Below, in pieces: positions 10,297-19,094 of a stretch of DNA of 64,000 bases; position 1 is the first letter of the stretch; every line of letters begins with the position of its first letter. Origin of the DNA: Azonexus sp. (lineage in GTDB: Bacteria > Pseudomonadota > Gammaproteobacteria > Burkholderiales > Rhodocyclaceae); the NCBI RefSeq assembly GCF_030824335.1, contig NZ_JAVBXX010000009.1:1-64000 (forward strand), written 5' to 3'. A model generated the notes under the pieces. That model was not told the origin of the DNA, ran no database searches, and saw only the letters and a list, made by a program, of their open reading frames with translations. The position numbers were made by a program, and so were the translations under genes.

Positions 10297-11400
10297 ATGG
10301 TTCTGGATATGGCAGCGCACAGCACGGCAGCAGGCAAACCGGTTACTGATGATGTACGGATCAGTGAAATCAAGGAACTGGTACCGCCCACCCACATTTT
10401 CCGGGAATACCCGCTTTCCGAAGCGGCGGCCCAGGCGACCCACGTCGCCCGGCAAGCCATTCACCGGATTCTGCACGGGGCCGACGACCGGCTGCTGGTG
10501 ATCATCGGCCCCTGTTCCATCCATGACTACGATGCCGCCATGGAGTACGCCCGGCGATTGGTAAACGAGGCTGAAAAGCATGTGAACGATCTGGTGATCG
10601 TCATGCGTGTGTATTTCGAGAAGCCAAGGACAACCGTCGGCTGGAAGGGCTTGATCAATGATCCTCGCATGGACAACAGCTTCCTGATCAACGAAGGCCT
10701 GCGTCTGGCGCGCCGTATCCTGCTTGAAATCAACGAACTCGGCCTGCCTTGTGCGACGGAGTTCCTCGATACCATCACACCGCAATACACGGCGGACCTG
10801 ATTGCTTGGGGCGCCATCGGGGCGCGGACCACCGAGTCGCAGATACATCGCGAACTCGCTTCCGGCCTGTCTTGTCCGGTAGGTTTCAAGAACGGTACCG
10901 ATGGCAACATGCGTATCGCGGTCGACGCCATCCGTTCGGCAAATTCGCCGCATCATTTCCTGTCGGTCACCAAGTCTGGCCATACCGCCATCGTCTCGAC
11001 CATGGGGAATGAGGATTGTCATGTCATCCTGCGCGGTGGCAAGGAGCCTAATTTCGATGCGCCGAGCGTTGATGCAGCGGCGCAGGAAATTGCCAAGGCC
11101 GGCCTTGCGGCGCGTTTGATGGTCGATTTTTCGCACGGCAACAGTCGCAAGCAATACAAGTTGCAGATGGAAGTCTGCAGCAGCGTGGCAGCACAACTGG
11201 CGGCTGGCGAGGAACGCATCATGGGCGTCATGGTCGAGTCGCACCTGGTCGAGGGGCGTCAGGATTTGTCGCCGGAGAAGCCTTTGACCTACGGGCAGAG
11301 TATTACCGATGCCTGCATCAGTTGGGATGACAGTCTGAGCGTGCTTGAACAACTGGCGGCGGCGGTGCGTGCCCGGCGCCTGGTCGAGGCTGCTGAGTAA
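10297..11400 (+). CDS. aroG: Class I DAHP synthase (3-deoxy-7-phosphoheptulonate synthase)
   Basis: A 367-residue enzyme condensing phosphoenolpyruvate and erythrose-4-phosphate, the first step of the shikimate pathway. Family motifs include IIGPCSIHD with the metal Cys, KPRTTVGWKG, GARTTESQ and the DFSHGNS motif near the C-terminus. Which aromatic amino acid inhibits this isozyme cannot be told from sequence reading, so the symbol refers to the AroF/G/H family. An alternative start is the ATG at 10309. A TAGAAT -10-like box lies at about 10270. It is convergent with the patatin gene, with 2 bp between stops. Confidence 0.93.
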   Translation: MVLDMAAHSTAAGKPVTDDVRISEIKELVPPTHIFREYPLSEAAAQATHVARQAIHRILHGADDRLLVIIGPCSIHDYDAAMEYARRLVNEAEKHVNDLVIVMRVYFEKPRTTVGWKGLINDPRMDNSFLINEGLRLARRILLEINELGLPCATEFLDTITPQYTADLIAWGAIGARTTESQIHRELASGLSCPVGFKNGTDGNMRIAVDAIRSANSPHHFLSVTKSGHTAIVSTMGNEDCHVILRGGKEPNFDAPSVDAAAQEIAKAGLAARLMVDFSHGNSRKQYKLQMEVCSSVAAQLAAGEERIMGVMVESHLVEGRQDLSPEKPLTYGQSITDACISWDDSLSVLEQLAAAVRARRLVEAAE

Positions 11401-11402
11401 AT

Positions 11403-12716
11403 CTATAGGTCGAGAAAGATGCCGACTTCACTGCTGCGTGCCAGTGTGTCGGCGTAGCCGAGATCAATCAGCGTTCGGGTAAAGCGTTTTTCGAACAGCA
11501 GATAACTGGTCAGGGCACCGCCGTGACGGTTCAATGCCCCGATGCCGCCAAGCAGCATCTTGATGGCGCCAGGCAAGGCGTCGGCGTGCTCAGCAGCGAT
11601 CCGGTCAATGCGTTCGGAGGGCGAAATCACCAGCGTTTCCAATGGGCGCAGCTTGATGTCGGTCTGTTCCCGGAGATTGTCCGGAATGGCGGCAAGCGTC
11701 CGATTGATGCGCTGTATCCGTTCAATGTCGACCGCAAGACCGTCGACAAAAATGCTGGCCAGGGCGTGGCCGGCAATTTGCGCCAGCGACGGATATTCAT
11801 CGCCCTTGGTGCGCTCGTGTTTCTCGTTTTTCCGATTGGCACCAACAATGAGCAGTCGTTCGGCCCCCAGATGAATGGCAGGTGAGAGCGGCGCCAGTTG
11901 GCGCATTGAACCATCGCCAAAATATTCCCGGTTGATGCGGGTTGCCGGAAAAATGAAGGGAATGGCGCTTGATGCCAGCAGGTGCTCAACCCCAAGTTCG
12001 GTGCGCATGCCGATACGCTGGAAGCGATGCCAGGGCGTCGCGCTGGGATGGGCCTGGAAAAAATTGATGTTTTCACCCGACTCGTAACCGGATGCCGAGA
12101 TGCTGATGGCGTGTAAGGCGCCCTTGGCGATTGCGCGCTCAATACCGGAAAAATCTACATTGCGCCGGAGCAGTGCGTGTAGCGGTGCGTTATCGAGCAG
12201 GGAGCGGGGTGGTTTGCCGAGCAGCCAGCCCAGAGTCAGTGCTGATAACCAGCGTGTACCGGATAGTGCAACCCCGAGTGGGTCGGTGCGGTAAATGTCG
12301 CCAGCGTGCATGTTGCGCCAGAAGCTGGCGAGAATACTTGTGGCTTTGCCGAAATGCTCAGCCTGACAGGCCAGACCGACCGCGTTGATGGCGCCAGCGG
12401 AAGTGCCGCAGATGATGGGGAACGGATTGTGCCGCCGGTTTTTTGAAAGTTTGGCAATTGCCAGCAGAACGCCTACCTGATAAGCCGCGCGAGCGCCGCC
12501 GCCGGTCAGGACGAGCGCGGTCCCGATGCCTTTTTCTGTCTGCTGATCCTGCTTCAATCCAGTTGGTGCCGGGGCTTGTCTGTCCGGCAGGGTAGTTTCA
12601 ATAGCATGGCGGGATTGTGCAGGTGGCGATACGAGCTGTGTGGGGTATGGTGACCGACATCGAGCGCCAGACTGCGGGCGATGTGCATGTGGGGAAAACT
12701 TCGACAAGTCGGGCAC
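11403..12716 (-). CDS. Patatin-like phospholipase
   Basis: A patatin-fold serine lipase or phospholipase with a Ser-Asp dyad: oxyanion motif GGGARAAYQVG at about 72-82, nucleophile Ser106 in GTSAGA, and Asp in YFGDGS around residue 260. The C-terminal part has no recognised extra domain. The listed start is a GTG at 12716, but a perfect TATAAT on the same strand lies at 12724-12719. The message would then begin inside this codon region, so the true start is probably internal, for example the TTG at 12557 just before the conserved domain. The first 50 or so residues are low-complexity and not family-like, which supports this. Confidence 0.85.
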   Translation of the reverse strand: MPDLSKFSPHAHRPQSGARCRSPYPTQLVSPPAQSRHAIETTLPDRQAPAPTGLKQDQQTEKGIGTALVLTGGGARAAYQVGVLLAIAKLSKNRRHNPFPIICGTSAGAINAVGLACQAEHFGKATSILASFWRNMHAGDIYRTDPLGVALSGTRWLSALTLGWLLGKPPRSLLDNAPLHALLRRNVDFSGIERAIAKGALHAISISASGYESGENINFFQAHPSATPWHRFQRIGMRTELGVEHLLASSAIPFIFPATRINREYFGDGSMRQLAPLSPAIHLGAERLLIVGANRKNEKHERTKGDEYPSLAQIAGHALASIFVDGLAVDIERIQRINRTLAAIPDNLREQTDIKLRPLETLVISPSERIDRIAAEHADALPGAIKMLLGGIGALNRHGGALTSYLLFEKRFTRTLIDLGYADTLARSSEVGIFLDL

Positions 12717-12718
12717 AG

Positions 12719-12724
12719 ATTATA
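12719..12724 (-). promoter_or_regulatory. Candidate -10 box for the patatin gene
   Basis: Reading the minus strand gives TATAAT, a perfect sigma-70 -10 hexamer; no convincing -35 is found at 16-18 bp. The same bases read TATACAAT on the plus strand, 6 nt before the radical SAM start codon. The region may therefore hold divergent promoters with very short leaders. Confidence 0.35.
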
Positions 12725-12733
12725 CAATGGGTC

Positions 12734-13564
12734 ATGCTCCGTACCGATGATCACAGCCGCGACAGTGCCGGCCTCCGCTATGTCTATCCCGTTATTTCTC
12801 GCCGTGCTGGCGGGGTGTCGGTCGGCATCAATCTGAATCCGAACAATGCCTGTAATTGGGCCTGTGTTTACTGTCAGGTGGAAGGCTTGACGCGCGGTGG
12901 GCCGCCACCGATTGATCTGGATTTGCTGGAGCAGGAACTCTCGGGCTTTCTTGAGGCTGTGCTGCACGGCGATTTCATGCAGCGTTGTGTGCCGCTCGAG
13001 GCGCAGCGTCTGATGGACATTGCCTTTTCCGGCAATGGCGAGCCAACTTCGTCTCCCGAGTTTCCTGGTGCAGTGGCGCGAGTGGCGCGGGTGCTGAGCA
13101 ATTTTTCCCTGAACCTGCCGCCGCGTCTGATTACGAATGGCAGTTTGTTGCATCGTTCCGACGTTCAGTCCGGCATCCGTCATCTGGGGAGTCTGGGGGG
13201 GGAGGTCTGGTTCAAGCTGGACCGGGCTGGTGCCGACGAAATTCAGGAAATCAACGGGGTCCCCGGCGCACCGGAAAAAATTTCCCGCGCCCTCGAAACT
13301 TGTGCCGGTTTGGCTCGAACCTGGGTGCAAACCTGCTGGTTTGCGCTCGATGGCGATCCGCCGTCTGCTGGTTCGGTTGATGCGTATTGCCTGTTACTGC
13401 GCCCGTTGGCTCACCAACTGGCTGGCGTTCATCTGTATGGTTTGGCGCGCCCCTCAATGCAGGCGGCAGCCAGTCGTCTGACCGCCCTGCCTGAACCGGA
13501 TATGCAATTGTTCGCTCGGCGGATCGAAATTGAAACGGGCCTCAAGGTGATCGTCTCACCCTGA
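12734..13564 (+). CDS. Radical SAM protein, substrate unknown
   Basis: A protein of about 276 residues with the radical SAM cluster motif C40-x3-C44-x2-C47 (CNWACVYC) and following segments (FSGNGEPTSSPEF, TNGSLL, KLDRAG) that match the SAM-binding strands of the TIM barrel. The layout resembles COG0731-type Fe-S oxidoreductases, but the substrate cannot be assigned. The start is placed at the ATG at 12734, because the open frame further upstream (to 12617) overlaps the divergent patatin gene and lacks homology-like content. No maturation partner or peptide precursor is seen nearby. Confidence 0.85.
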   Translation: MLRTDDHSRDSAGLRYVYPVISRRAGGVSVGINLNPNNACNWACVYCQVEGLTRGGPPPIDLDLLEQELSGFLEAVLHGDFMQRCVPLEAQRLMDIAFSGNGEPTSSPEFPGAVARVARVLSNFSLNLPPRLITNGSLLHRSDVQSGIRHLGSLGGEVWFKLDRAGADEIQEINGVPGAPEKISRALETCAGLARTWVQTCWFALDGDPPSAGSVDAYCLLLRPLAHQLAGVHLYGLARPSMQAAASRLTALPEPDMQLFARRIEIETGLKVIVSP

Positions 13565-13600
13565 AGCCCGTTGTCGGGTTGCTGCAGCGCCTTGCGGCGC
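13565..13600. terminator. Two small hairpins between convergent genes
   Basis: The 41 bp between the radical SAM stop and the XRE stop contains AGCCCG-ttgt-CGGGTT (13565-13580) and GCGCC-ttgc-GGCGC (13587-13600). Both are short stems with tetraloops. They could act as a weak bidirectional terminator; there is no long T run. Confidence 0.35.
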
Positions 13601-13605
13601 GGAGG

Positions 13606-13911
13606 TCAGGCTGCTTTCTTGGCGTGGGTACGAGCCGATTTTTTCAGCGATTTGAACAGTTCCGGTTCCTGCTGCTTCAAGTACTCGACCACTTCCAGGT
13701 CTTCACGCTTGATGGTCTTTATGTCGATTTGCTCAACGTGCACCAAGCGGAGCAGTTCGCGAACCGGTTTCGGCATGTTGCGACCGCTTTCGTAACGGGA
13801 GCCGCCACTCTGGGTTACACCCAGCGCGGACCAAAATTGCTGTTGATTCAGACCGAGCTTGCGGCGGATTTCACGAGCGTCGATTTTTTCGATGGTTTTG
13901 ACGGAAGTCAT
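13606..13911 (-). CDS. Small XRE/Cro-family HTH transcriptional regulator
   Basis: A 101-residue protein with a helix-turn-helix domain over about residues 13-60 (REIRRKLGLNQQQFWSALGVTQSGGSRYESG) and a Lys-rich C-terminal tail. It resembles antitoxin-type or housekeeping XRE regulators. It has an AGGAGA ribosome-binding site 9 nt before the ATG at 13911. A perfect inverted repeat at 13956-13976, just upstream, is a candidate self-operator. No toxin-like ORF adjoins it in either direction, so it appears to stand alone. The DNA upstream is markedly more AT-rich than its surroundings. Confidence 0.85.
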   Translation of the reverse strand: MTSVKTIEKIDAREIRRKLGLNQQQFWSALGVTQSGGSRYESGRNMPKPVRELLRLVHVEQIDIKTIKREDLEVVEYLKQQEPELFKSLKKSARTHAKKAA

Positions 13912-13955
13912 GGTGCTTTCTCTCCTATGCTGTTCGATTTGATATAACCGTCTGT

Positions 13956-13976
13956 CTTAAGTGGGTATTACTTAAG
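13956..13976. promoter_or_regulatory. Inverted repeat CTTAAGT-N7-ACTTAAG, candidate operator
   Basis: A perfect 7-bp dyad with a 7-bp spacer, centred about 55 bp upstream of the XRE start codon within an AT-rich 295-bp gap (13912-14206). The spacing suits a dimeric HTH protein, so autoregulation by the neighbouring XRE protein is the simplest reading. The rest of the gap holds AT-rich runs and the leader of the CBS gene, with no ORF. Confidence 0.5.
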
Positions 13977-14206
13977 TCATATGAAAATTTTATATCTATC
14001 TATGACGTTCGGCAAGTGTCAAAGCCATAAATTTTGTCAAATAGGGCAATAGTTTTTTTCATTCGGCAAAATTTTTGGTTTTTCCCGTTGCTTTGATCGG
14101 CTTCAATTGCCTCCTCGCTTGCCGCCCATGCTTCGGCCCTTTGCGAATTAGCCACCTTCATCTAAGATCGCTCGAATAACGACGAAACTGAATCAAGGAG
14201 AGAAAA

Positions 14207-14650
14207 ATGCTGGTCAAGGAAATACTGCGTGTCAAAGGTGGTGCGCTCTACACCGCAACCCCCAGGCAGTCACTGGCCTCGGCCATTGATGTCATGGCTG
14301 ATCTGGATGTCGGCTCTTTGGTCGTCATGGATGCCGGGCAGATGGTGGGTGTCGTGACCTTTCGCGAGGTATTGAAAGCACTGAAGACTGGCGGGCTCCA
14401 GCGGGATGCGCTGATCGGTGATGTCATGGTGGCCGATCCGGTGATCGCCTTCCCGGACATGGATGCCAATGATTTGCGCCGCCTGATGATCGAAAAACAC
14501 TCGCGCTACCTTCCCGTAGTCGACCAAGGTGAGCTACTCGGTGTGATCTCGTTTCTTGATGTGGCCAAGGCTGTGCTCGAGGAACAGAGCCTGGAGAATG
14601 CCCTGTTGAAAAATTACATCAAGAATTGGCCGGAAGAATCAGCAGCCTGA
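14207..14650 (+). CDS. CBS-domain pair protein
   Basis: A 147-residue stand-alone protein made of two CBS domains (about residues 8-65 and 72-130), the module that binds adenine nucleotides or SAM. Typical strings are ASAIDVMADLDVGSLVVMDAGQMVGVVT cut into its first CBS and SRYLPVVDQGELLGVISF in the second. It has no catalytic domain, so a ligand-sensing or regulatory role is likely. A good AAGGAGAG ribosome-binding site precedes the ATG. No operon partner is evident. Confidence 0.88.
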   Translation: MLVKEILRVKGGALYTATPRQSLASAIDVMADLDVGSLVVMDAGQMVGVVTFREVLKALKTGGLQRDALIGDVMVADPVIAFPDMDANDLRRLMIEKHSRYLPVVDQGELLGVISFLDVAKAVLEEQSLENALLKNYIKNWPEESAA

Positions 14651-14718
14651 ATTGGTCAAGCCGGGAGGGCGAAGCCGGCATGGTAAAATCCGCCCTCCTC
14701 AAAACGGTGTGAGCTCGC

Positions 14719-15819
14719 ATGTCCGGCAATACTTTTGGCACTCTTTTTACCGTCACTTCCTTTGGCGAATCGCATGGCCCGGCAATCGGCTGCGTGGTTG
14801 ATGGCTGTCCACCGGGGCTGATGCTTTGTGAGGCAGATATCCAGATCGAGCTGGATCGTCGCAAGCCCGGAACCTCGCGCCATGTTACGCAGCGGAGAGA
14901 GCCGGATAGTGTGGAAATCCTGTCCGGGGTGTTTGAAGGCAAAACGACCGGTACGCCAATTGCCTTGCTGATTCGCAATCAGGACCAGCGCAGCAAGGAT
15001 TACGGCAATATTGCTTCGACTTTCCGTCCGGGGCATGCCGACTATACCTACACGCAGAAATATGGATTTCGCGATCATCGAGGCGGTGGGCGTTCGTCTG
15101 CCCGTGAGACAGCCGTGCGTGTTGCAGCGGGGGCGATTGCCCGGAAGTGGTTGAATGAGCGTTACGGGGTAACGGTACGCGGTTGGATGAGCGCCCTTGG
15201 GCCGATCGAAATTCCTTTTGTTTCCGCCGCCGAAATTGATGGCAATGCTTTTTTTGCCCCCAATGCCGCCATCGTGCCGGCGCTGGAAAACTATATGGAC
15301 GATCTGCGCCGATCACTGGATTCTGTGGGGGCGAAAATCACGGTGACCGCCAATGGTGTGCCACCAGGTTGGGGCGAGCCGGTTTTCGACCGGCTGGATG
15401 CCGAGATTGCGCATGCAATGATGGGTATCAATGCCGTAAAAGGCGTGGAGATTGGTGCGGGTTTCGCATCCATTGCCCAAAAAGGCAGTGAGCATGGCGA
15501 TGAGATGACCCCGGCAGGTTTTGCCAGTAATCACGCTGGCGGCATCCTTGGCGGTATTTCTACCGGCCAGGAAGTCGTGGTCAACCTGGCGATCAAACCC
15601 ACTTCGTCGATTGCCCAGGCACGGCATTCGATTGATGCCAGTGGGCAGTCAATTGAGGTCGCCACGCAAGGTCGGCACGATCCCTGTGTCGGTATCCGGG
15701 CAACGCCGATTGCCGAGGCGATGCTGGCCCTGGTGTTGATGGATCACGCAATGCGGCATCGGGCGCAATGTGGCGATGTCGTATGCCAGACGCCGCGGAT
15801 TCCAGGAAAAGTCGCGTAA
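14719..15819 (+). CDS. aroC: Chorismate synthase
   Basis: A 366-residue enzyme making chorismate from EPSP using reduced FMN, the last common step to aromatic amino acids. Signatures include [18 protein letters not shown] near the N-terminus, [34 protein letters not shown] and [17 protein letters not shown] near the C-terminus. Length fits the family. Upstream (14664-14698) there is an 8-bp inverted repeat, GGAGGGCG/CGCCCTCC, around a TAAAAT box, possibly promoter-related. DAHP synthase for the same pathway lies 3 kb away but is not in the same transcription unit. Confidence 0.97.
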   Translation: MSGNTFGTLFTVTSFGESHGPAIGCVVDGCPPGLMLCEADIQIELDRRKPGTSRHVTQRREPDSVEILSGVFEGKTTGTPIALLIRNQDQRSKDYGNIASTFRPGHADYTYTQKYGFRDHRGGGRSSARETAVRVAAGAIARKWLNERYGVTVRGWMSALGPIEIPFVSAAEIDGNAFFAPNAAIVPALENYMDDLRRSLDSVGAKITVTANGVPPGWGEPVFDRLDAEIAHAMMGINAVKGVEIGAGFASIAQKGSEHGDEMTPAGFASNHAGGILGGISTGQEVVVNLAIKPTSSIAQARHSIDASGQSIEVATQGRHDPCVGIRATPIAEAMLALVLMDHAMRHRAQCGDVVCQTPRIPGKVA

Positions 15820-15875
15820 AATCTTTCGTTTTTTTCCGCGCCACAGCGGATATATAAAGCCTTAGGGAGAGAACC

Positions 15876-16139
15876 ATGCAAGTTGAACACCACGATCTTC
15901 TCAGCGAATTCCCGGAATTTGCCGATGCCATCAGCGCCTTGAAAGAGGGAAATGCCCATTTTGGCCGCTTGTATGCCACTTACCATCGTTTGACCGGCAA
16001 GGTCGAAAATCTGGAAGAGCACGACATGCCGGTCGCCGATTTCACCCTCGAAGACATGAAGAAACAGCGCGTCAAGTTGAAGGATGAGCTTTACCACATT
16101 CTGTTGGCTTACCGCGCCGGGCAGCAGGCAGCCAAGTAA
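15876..16139 (+). CDS. YdcH family (DUF465) small helical protein
   Basis: An 87-residue, highly charged helical protein with the DUF465/YdcH pattern: EFPEFADAISALKEGNAHF, then a central loop and a C-terminal helix with KKQRVKLKDELYHIL. Family members form helical hairpins of unknown function. A clear AGGGAGAG ribosome-binding site precedes the ATG. It is followed after 39 bp by the MFS gene. Confidence 0.88.
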   Translation: MQVEHHDLLSEFPEFADAISALKEGNAHFGRLYATYHRLTGKVENLEEHDMPVADFTLEDMKKQRVKLKDELYHILLAYRAGQQAAK

Positions 16140-16178
16140 GTGCAGTTTCCCCGACAGTGCATCCGCTAGAGGTGCTGG

Positions 16179-17393
16179 ATGCATTTGCTGCCACGTTGGC
16201 GCCTGTCGGGCTATTATTTTTTCTATTTCGCCTTCATTGGCGCCTTCTCGCCGTATTTCGGCCTCTACCTCCAATCCCTGAAGTTTTCGGCCTGGGACAT
16301 TGGCTTGCTGATGTCGCAGATGCAGTTGATGCGCCTGTTCGGCCCCAATCTGTGGGGCTGGCTGGTTGACCGCTTTGGTCGCCGGGTGGCCATCATTCGT
16401 CTGGCCGGCGTGGTTGGCCTGGCGGGCTTCATGGCTTTTTTCTGGCTTGACCGCCTGCCCGGCATGCTGGTGGCGATGGCGGTGCTGGCCTTTTTCTGGA
16501 GTGCCGCGCTACCGCTGGTTGAAACGCTGACTTTTGATCATCTACGCGAAGAGCGTGGGCGCTACAGCAGTATTCGTCTGTGGGGATCGGTCGGTTTCAT
16601 CGTTGCAGTCATGGGAACCGGGGCCTTGCTGGACTTTGTTGCACCGGTTGGTGTGCTCTGGGTGTGCACTTTCATTCTGCTGGGTATCCTGGGGGTTGCG
16701 CTGGTCTTGCCCGAGGCGGCGCAGAGTCATTCGTTGGCCAGTGAGCAACCGATTGCCCAGGTGTTGCGTCAACCCAAAGTGCAGGCGTTGATGTCGGCCT
16801 GCTTTGCCATGTCGGCGGCGCATGGCGCGTTCTACGTTTTTTATTCCATCCATCTCGATGCCAGCGGCTACACCAAGACAGAGGTCGGTTTGCTCTGGTC
16901 CTTGGGGGTTCTTGCCGAAATCGTGGTGTTCATGCTGATGCCGCGTATTGCCCGCCGTTTTTCATTGCGCGATATTTTGTTGCTCTGTTTTGCGGCGGCC
17001 GTGTTGCGCTTCTTGTTGATGGGCTGGGGGGTTGAGTCCGCCGCGGTGATGATTTTTGTCCAGTTGTTGCACGGCTTGACCTTTGGTGCTTATCACGCCT
17101 CGGCCATTGCTGCGGTCAACCAGTGGTTTCCAGGAAAATCGCAGGGGCGTGGGCAAGCGCTTTACTCCAGTTTGTCGTTCGGGGCTGGTGGCTTGCTGGG
17201 GGCCTTGATCAGCGGCTGGACCTGGGATGACTGGGGGGCTGGCTGGACCTTTTCGCTTGGTGCGGTATTTGCGCTGGCAGGTTTTCTGCTGATCTACCGT
17301 TGGGTGGGGCAGGATGCTGTCCCTCAAGGGGGCTCTGTGCCGGGCGCGGTCGACGTGCGCAAACCGGAAAAAACGTCAGATCCTGTGCAATAA
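16179..17393 (+). CDS. MFS permease (MFS_1-like/HcaT type)
   Basis: A 404-residue integral membrane protein with about 12 predicted transmembrane helices. It contains the MFS loop motif GWLVDRFGRRVAIIR between helices 2 and 3 and resembles the HcaT/nucleoside:H+ symporter-like branch (starting YYFFYFAFIGAFSPYFGLYL). The substrate cannot be inferred. An AGAGGT sequence lies 8 nt before the ATG. The stop codon lies inside a 10-bp inverted repeat that precedes leuC. Confidence 0.87.
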   Translation: MHLLPRWRLSGYYFFYFAFIGAFSPYFGLYLQSLKFSAWDIGLLMSQMQLMRLFGPNLWGWLVDRFGRRVAIIRLAGVVGLAGFMAFFWLDRLPGMLVAMAVLAFFWSAALPLVETLTFDHLREERGRYSSIRLWGSVGFIVAVMGTGALLDFVAPVGVLWVCTFILLGILGVALVLPEAAQSHSLASEQPIAQVLRQPKVQALMSACFAMSAAHGAFYVFYSIHLDASGYTKTEVGLLWSLGVLAEIVVFMLMPRIARRFSLRDILLLCFAAAVLRFLLMGWGVESAAVMIFVQLLHGLTFGAYHASAIAAVNQWFPGKSQGRGQALYSSLSFGAGGLLGALISGWTWDDWGAGWTFSLGAVFALAGFLLIYRWVGQDAVPQGGSVPGAVDVRKPEKTSDPVQ

Positions 17394-17412
17394 TTCAAGG
17401 CTTTATTGCACA
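17384..17412. promoter_or_regulatory. Perfect 10-bp inverted repeat in front of leuC
   Basis: TGTGCAATAA (17384-17393) and TTATTGCACA (17403-17412) form a perfect dyad with a 9-nt spacer, overlapping the MFS stop codon and ending 11 bp before the leuC ATG. It has no trailing T run, so it is not a classic terminator. It could be an operator for a regulator of leucine biosynthesis, or an RNA hairpin near the leuC ribosome-binding site. Confidence 0.5.
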
Positions 17413-17423
17413 CCTAGAGTTCC

Positions 17424-18830
17424 ATGGCGCAGACCCTTTACGACAAGCTTTGGGAGAACCATGTTGTTCATCAGGAAGCTGATGGCACGGCACTCCTCTA
17501 CATTGATCGCCACCTTGTACATGAGGTGACCAGCCCGCAGGCCTTCGAAGGTCTGAAGCTGGCCGGCCGCAAGCTGTGGCGGATTTCATCCATCGTTGCA
17601 ACGGCCGATCACAATACCCCGACCGATCACTGGGAAGAGGGGATCAAGGATCCGGTCTCCCGACAGCAGGTTGAAACGCTGGATGACAACATCCGCGAAA
17701 CCGGTGCGCTGGCCTACTTCCCGTTCAAGGATCCGAAGCAGGGCATCGTGCATGTGGTCGGTCCGGAAAATGGCGCAACCTTGCCTGGCATGACTGTCGT
17801 TTGCGGTGATTCGCATACCTCGACGCACGGTGCCTTCGCCTGTCTGGCGCATGGCATCGGTACGTCCGAAGTCGAGCACGTGATGGCAACGCAGTGCCTG
17901 CTGCAGAAAAAGTCGAAAACTATGCTGATTGCTGTCGAAGGCAAACTCGGCAAAGGCGTGACTGCAAAGGATGTGGCGCTGGCCATTATCGGCACCATCG
18001 GTACCGCCGGCGGTAACGGTTACGCCATCGAGTTTGGCGGCAGCGCCATTCGCGGTCTGTCGATGGAAGGTCGTATGACCCTGTGCAACATGGCCATCGA
18101 AGGTGGTGCACGCATGGGTTTTATTGCGGTCGACGATACGACAATCAATTATTTGCAAGGTCGTCAGTTTTCGCCGAAGGGTGAAACATGGGACAAGGCC
18201 GTTGCTTACTGGCGGACATTGCATTCCGATGCCGGTGCGCAGTTTGATCGCGTGGTCACGCTTAAGGCAGAAGACATCCGTCCGCAGGTGACCTGGGGGA
18301 CTTCGCCCGAGATGGTGGTTGCCATCGATGCCATCGTGCCAGACCCGGCGAAGGAAGCCGATCCGGTCAAGCGCGAGGGTATGGAACGTGCGCTGCAATA
18401 CATGGGCCTGAACCCGAATACGCCGATGCAGAATATTGCGGTCGACAAGGTATTTATTGGCTCCTGTACCAATTCCCGCATCGAAGATTTGCGCGAAGCC
18501 GCTTCGGTTCTGAAGGGGCGCCATGTGGCTGCCAATATCAAACTGGCGTTGGCGGTGCCGGGTTCCGGTCTGGTCAAGCGCCAAGCCGAAGCCGAAGGCC
18601 TGGACAAGGTTTTCGTTGCGGCAGGTTTTGAATGGCGGGAACCGGGGTGCTCGATGTGTCTGGCGATGAACGCCGATCGTCTGGAGCCGGGTGAGCGCTG
18701 TGCCTCGACCTCGAATCGCAATTTTGAAGGTCGTCAGGGGCCCGGTGGGCGTACCCACCTGGTTAGTCCGGCAATGGCGGCTGCGGCGGCGATTGCTGGC
18801 CGCTTTGCTGATGTGCGCGAAGTCCTGTAA
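17424..18830 (+). CDS. leuC: 3-isopropylmalate dehydratase large subunit
   Basis: A 468-residue aconitase-superfamily subunit that with LeuD isomerises 2- to 3-isopropylmalate in leucine synthesis. The three [4Fe-4S] ligands are seen in [12 protein letters not shown] (one Cys) and GCSMCLAMN (two Cys). Substrate motifs such as [13 protein letters not shown] and the C-terminal [20 protein letters not shown] are intact. It heads leuC-lipoprotein-leuD-leuB on the plus strand. Confidence 0.97.
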   Translation: MAQTLYDKLWENHVVHQEADGTALLYIDRHLVHEVTSPQAFEGLKLAGRKLWRISSIVATADHNTPTDHWEEGIKDPVSRQQVETLDDNIRETGALAYFPFKDPKQGIVHVVGPENGATLPGMTVVCGDSHTSTHGAFACLAHGIGTSEVEHVMATQCLLQKKSKTMLIAVEGKLGKGVTAKDVALAIIGTIGTAGGNGYAIEFGGSAIRGLSMEGRMTLCNMAIEGGARMGFIAVDDTTINYLQGRQFSPKGETWDKAVAYWRTLHSDAGAQFDRVVTLKAEDIRPQVTWGTSPEMVVAIDAIVPDPAKEADPVKREGMERALQYMGLNPNTPMQNIAVDKVFIGSCTNSRIEDLREAASVLKGRHVAANIKLALAVPGSGLVKRQAEAEGLDKVFVAAGFEWREPGCSMCLAMNADRLEPGERCASTSNRNFEGRQGPGGRTHLVSPAMAAAAAIAGRFADVREVL

Positions 18831-18842
18831 GCGCTAGTCGGT

Positions 18843-19094
18843 ATGGTGCGCCCTCTTTTTTTTATCCTGATGCTGTTCGGTCTGAATGCTTGTCATACGG
18901 CCGAGGGTGTCAAACGGGATGTGGCGGTTGGTGCCGAGAAAACCGGCGAGATTGTCGAGAAAGGGGGCGAAGCCGTTGGCAAGGCCCTGCAAAAAAGTGG
19001 CGAAGCGGTCGAAAGCGCTTTGCAGAAGAGTGGAGAAGTGGTCGGCGAAACCTTGAAGAAAGGTGGCGAGGCCGTGCAGAAGGTGGTGAATTAA
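18843..19094 (+). CDS. Entericidin-like small lipoprotein with 11-residue repeats
   Basis: An 83-residue predicted lipoprotein with signal peptide [17 protein letters not shown] (lipobox LNAC, Cys17). The mature part is made of imperfect 11-residue units ending in G-G or S-G ([40 protein letters not shown]). These would give an amphipathic helix, as in entericidin-type proteins. It sits between leuC and leuD, and its TAA shares one base with the leuD ATG, so the two are translationally coupled. Its cellular role is unknown; membrane stress and programmed-lysis roles are known only for enteric EcnA/B. Confidence 0.8.
   Translation: MVRPLFFILMLFGLNACHTAEGVKRDVAVGAEKTGEIVEKGGEAVGKALQKSGEAVESALQKSGEVVGETLKKGGEAVQKVVN

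Noticed and set aside
13606..14650. Toxin-antitoxin pair around the XRE gene
   Set aside because: No second small toxin-like gene adjoins it; the neighbours are a radical SAM protein and a CBS-domain protein.
14664..14698. Inverted repeat GGAGGGCG/CGCCCTCC before aroC as a riboswitch or attenuator
   Set aside because: Only 8 bp with a 19-nt loop, with no leader peptide and no alternative structure evident; noted in the aroC entry only.
17586..18758. 390-codon minus-strand open frame inside leuC
   Set aside because: Antisense shadow of leuC; composition unlike a real protein.
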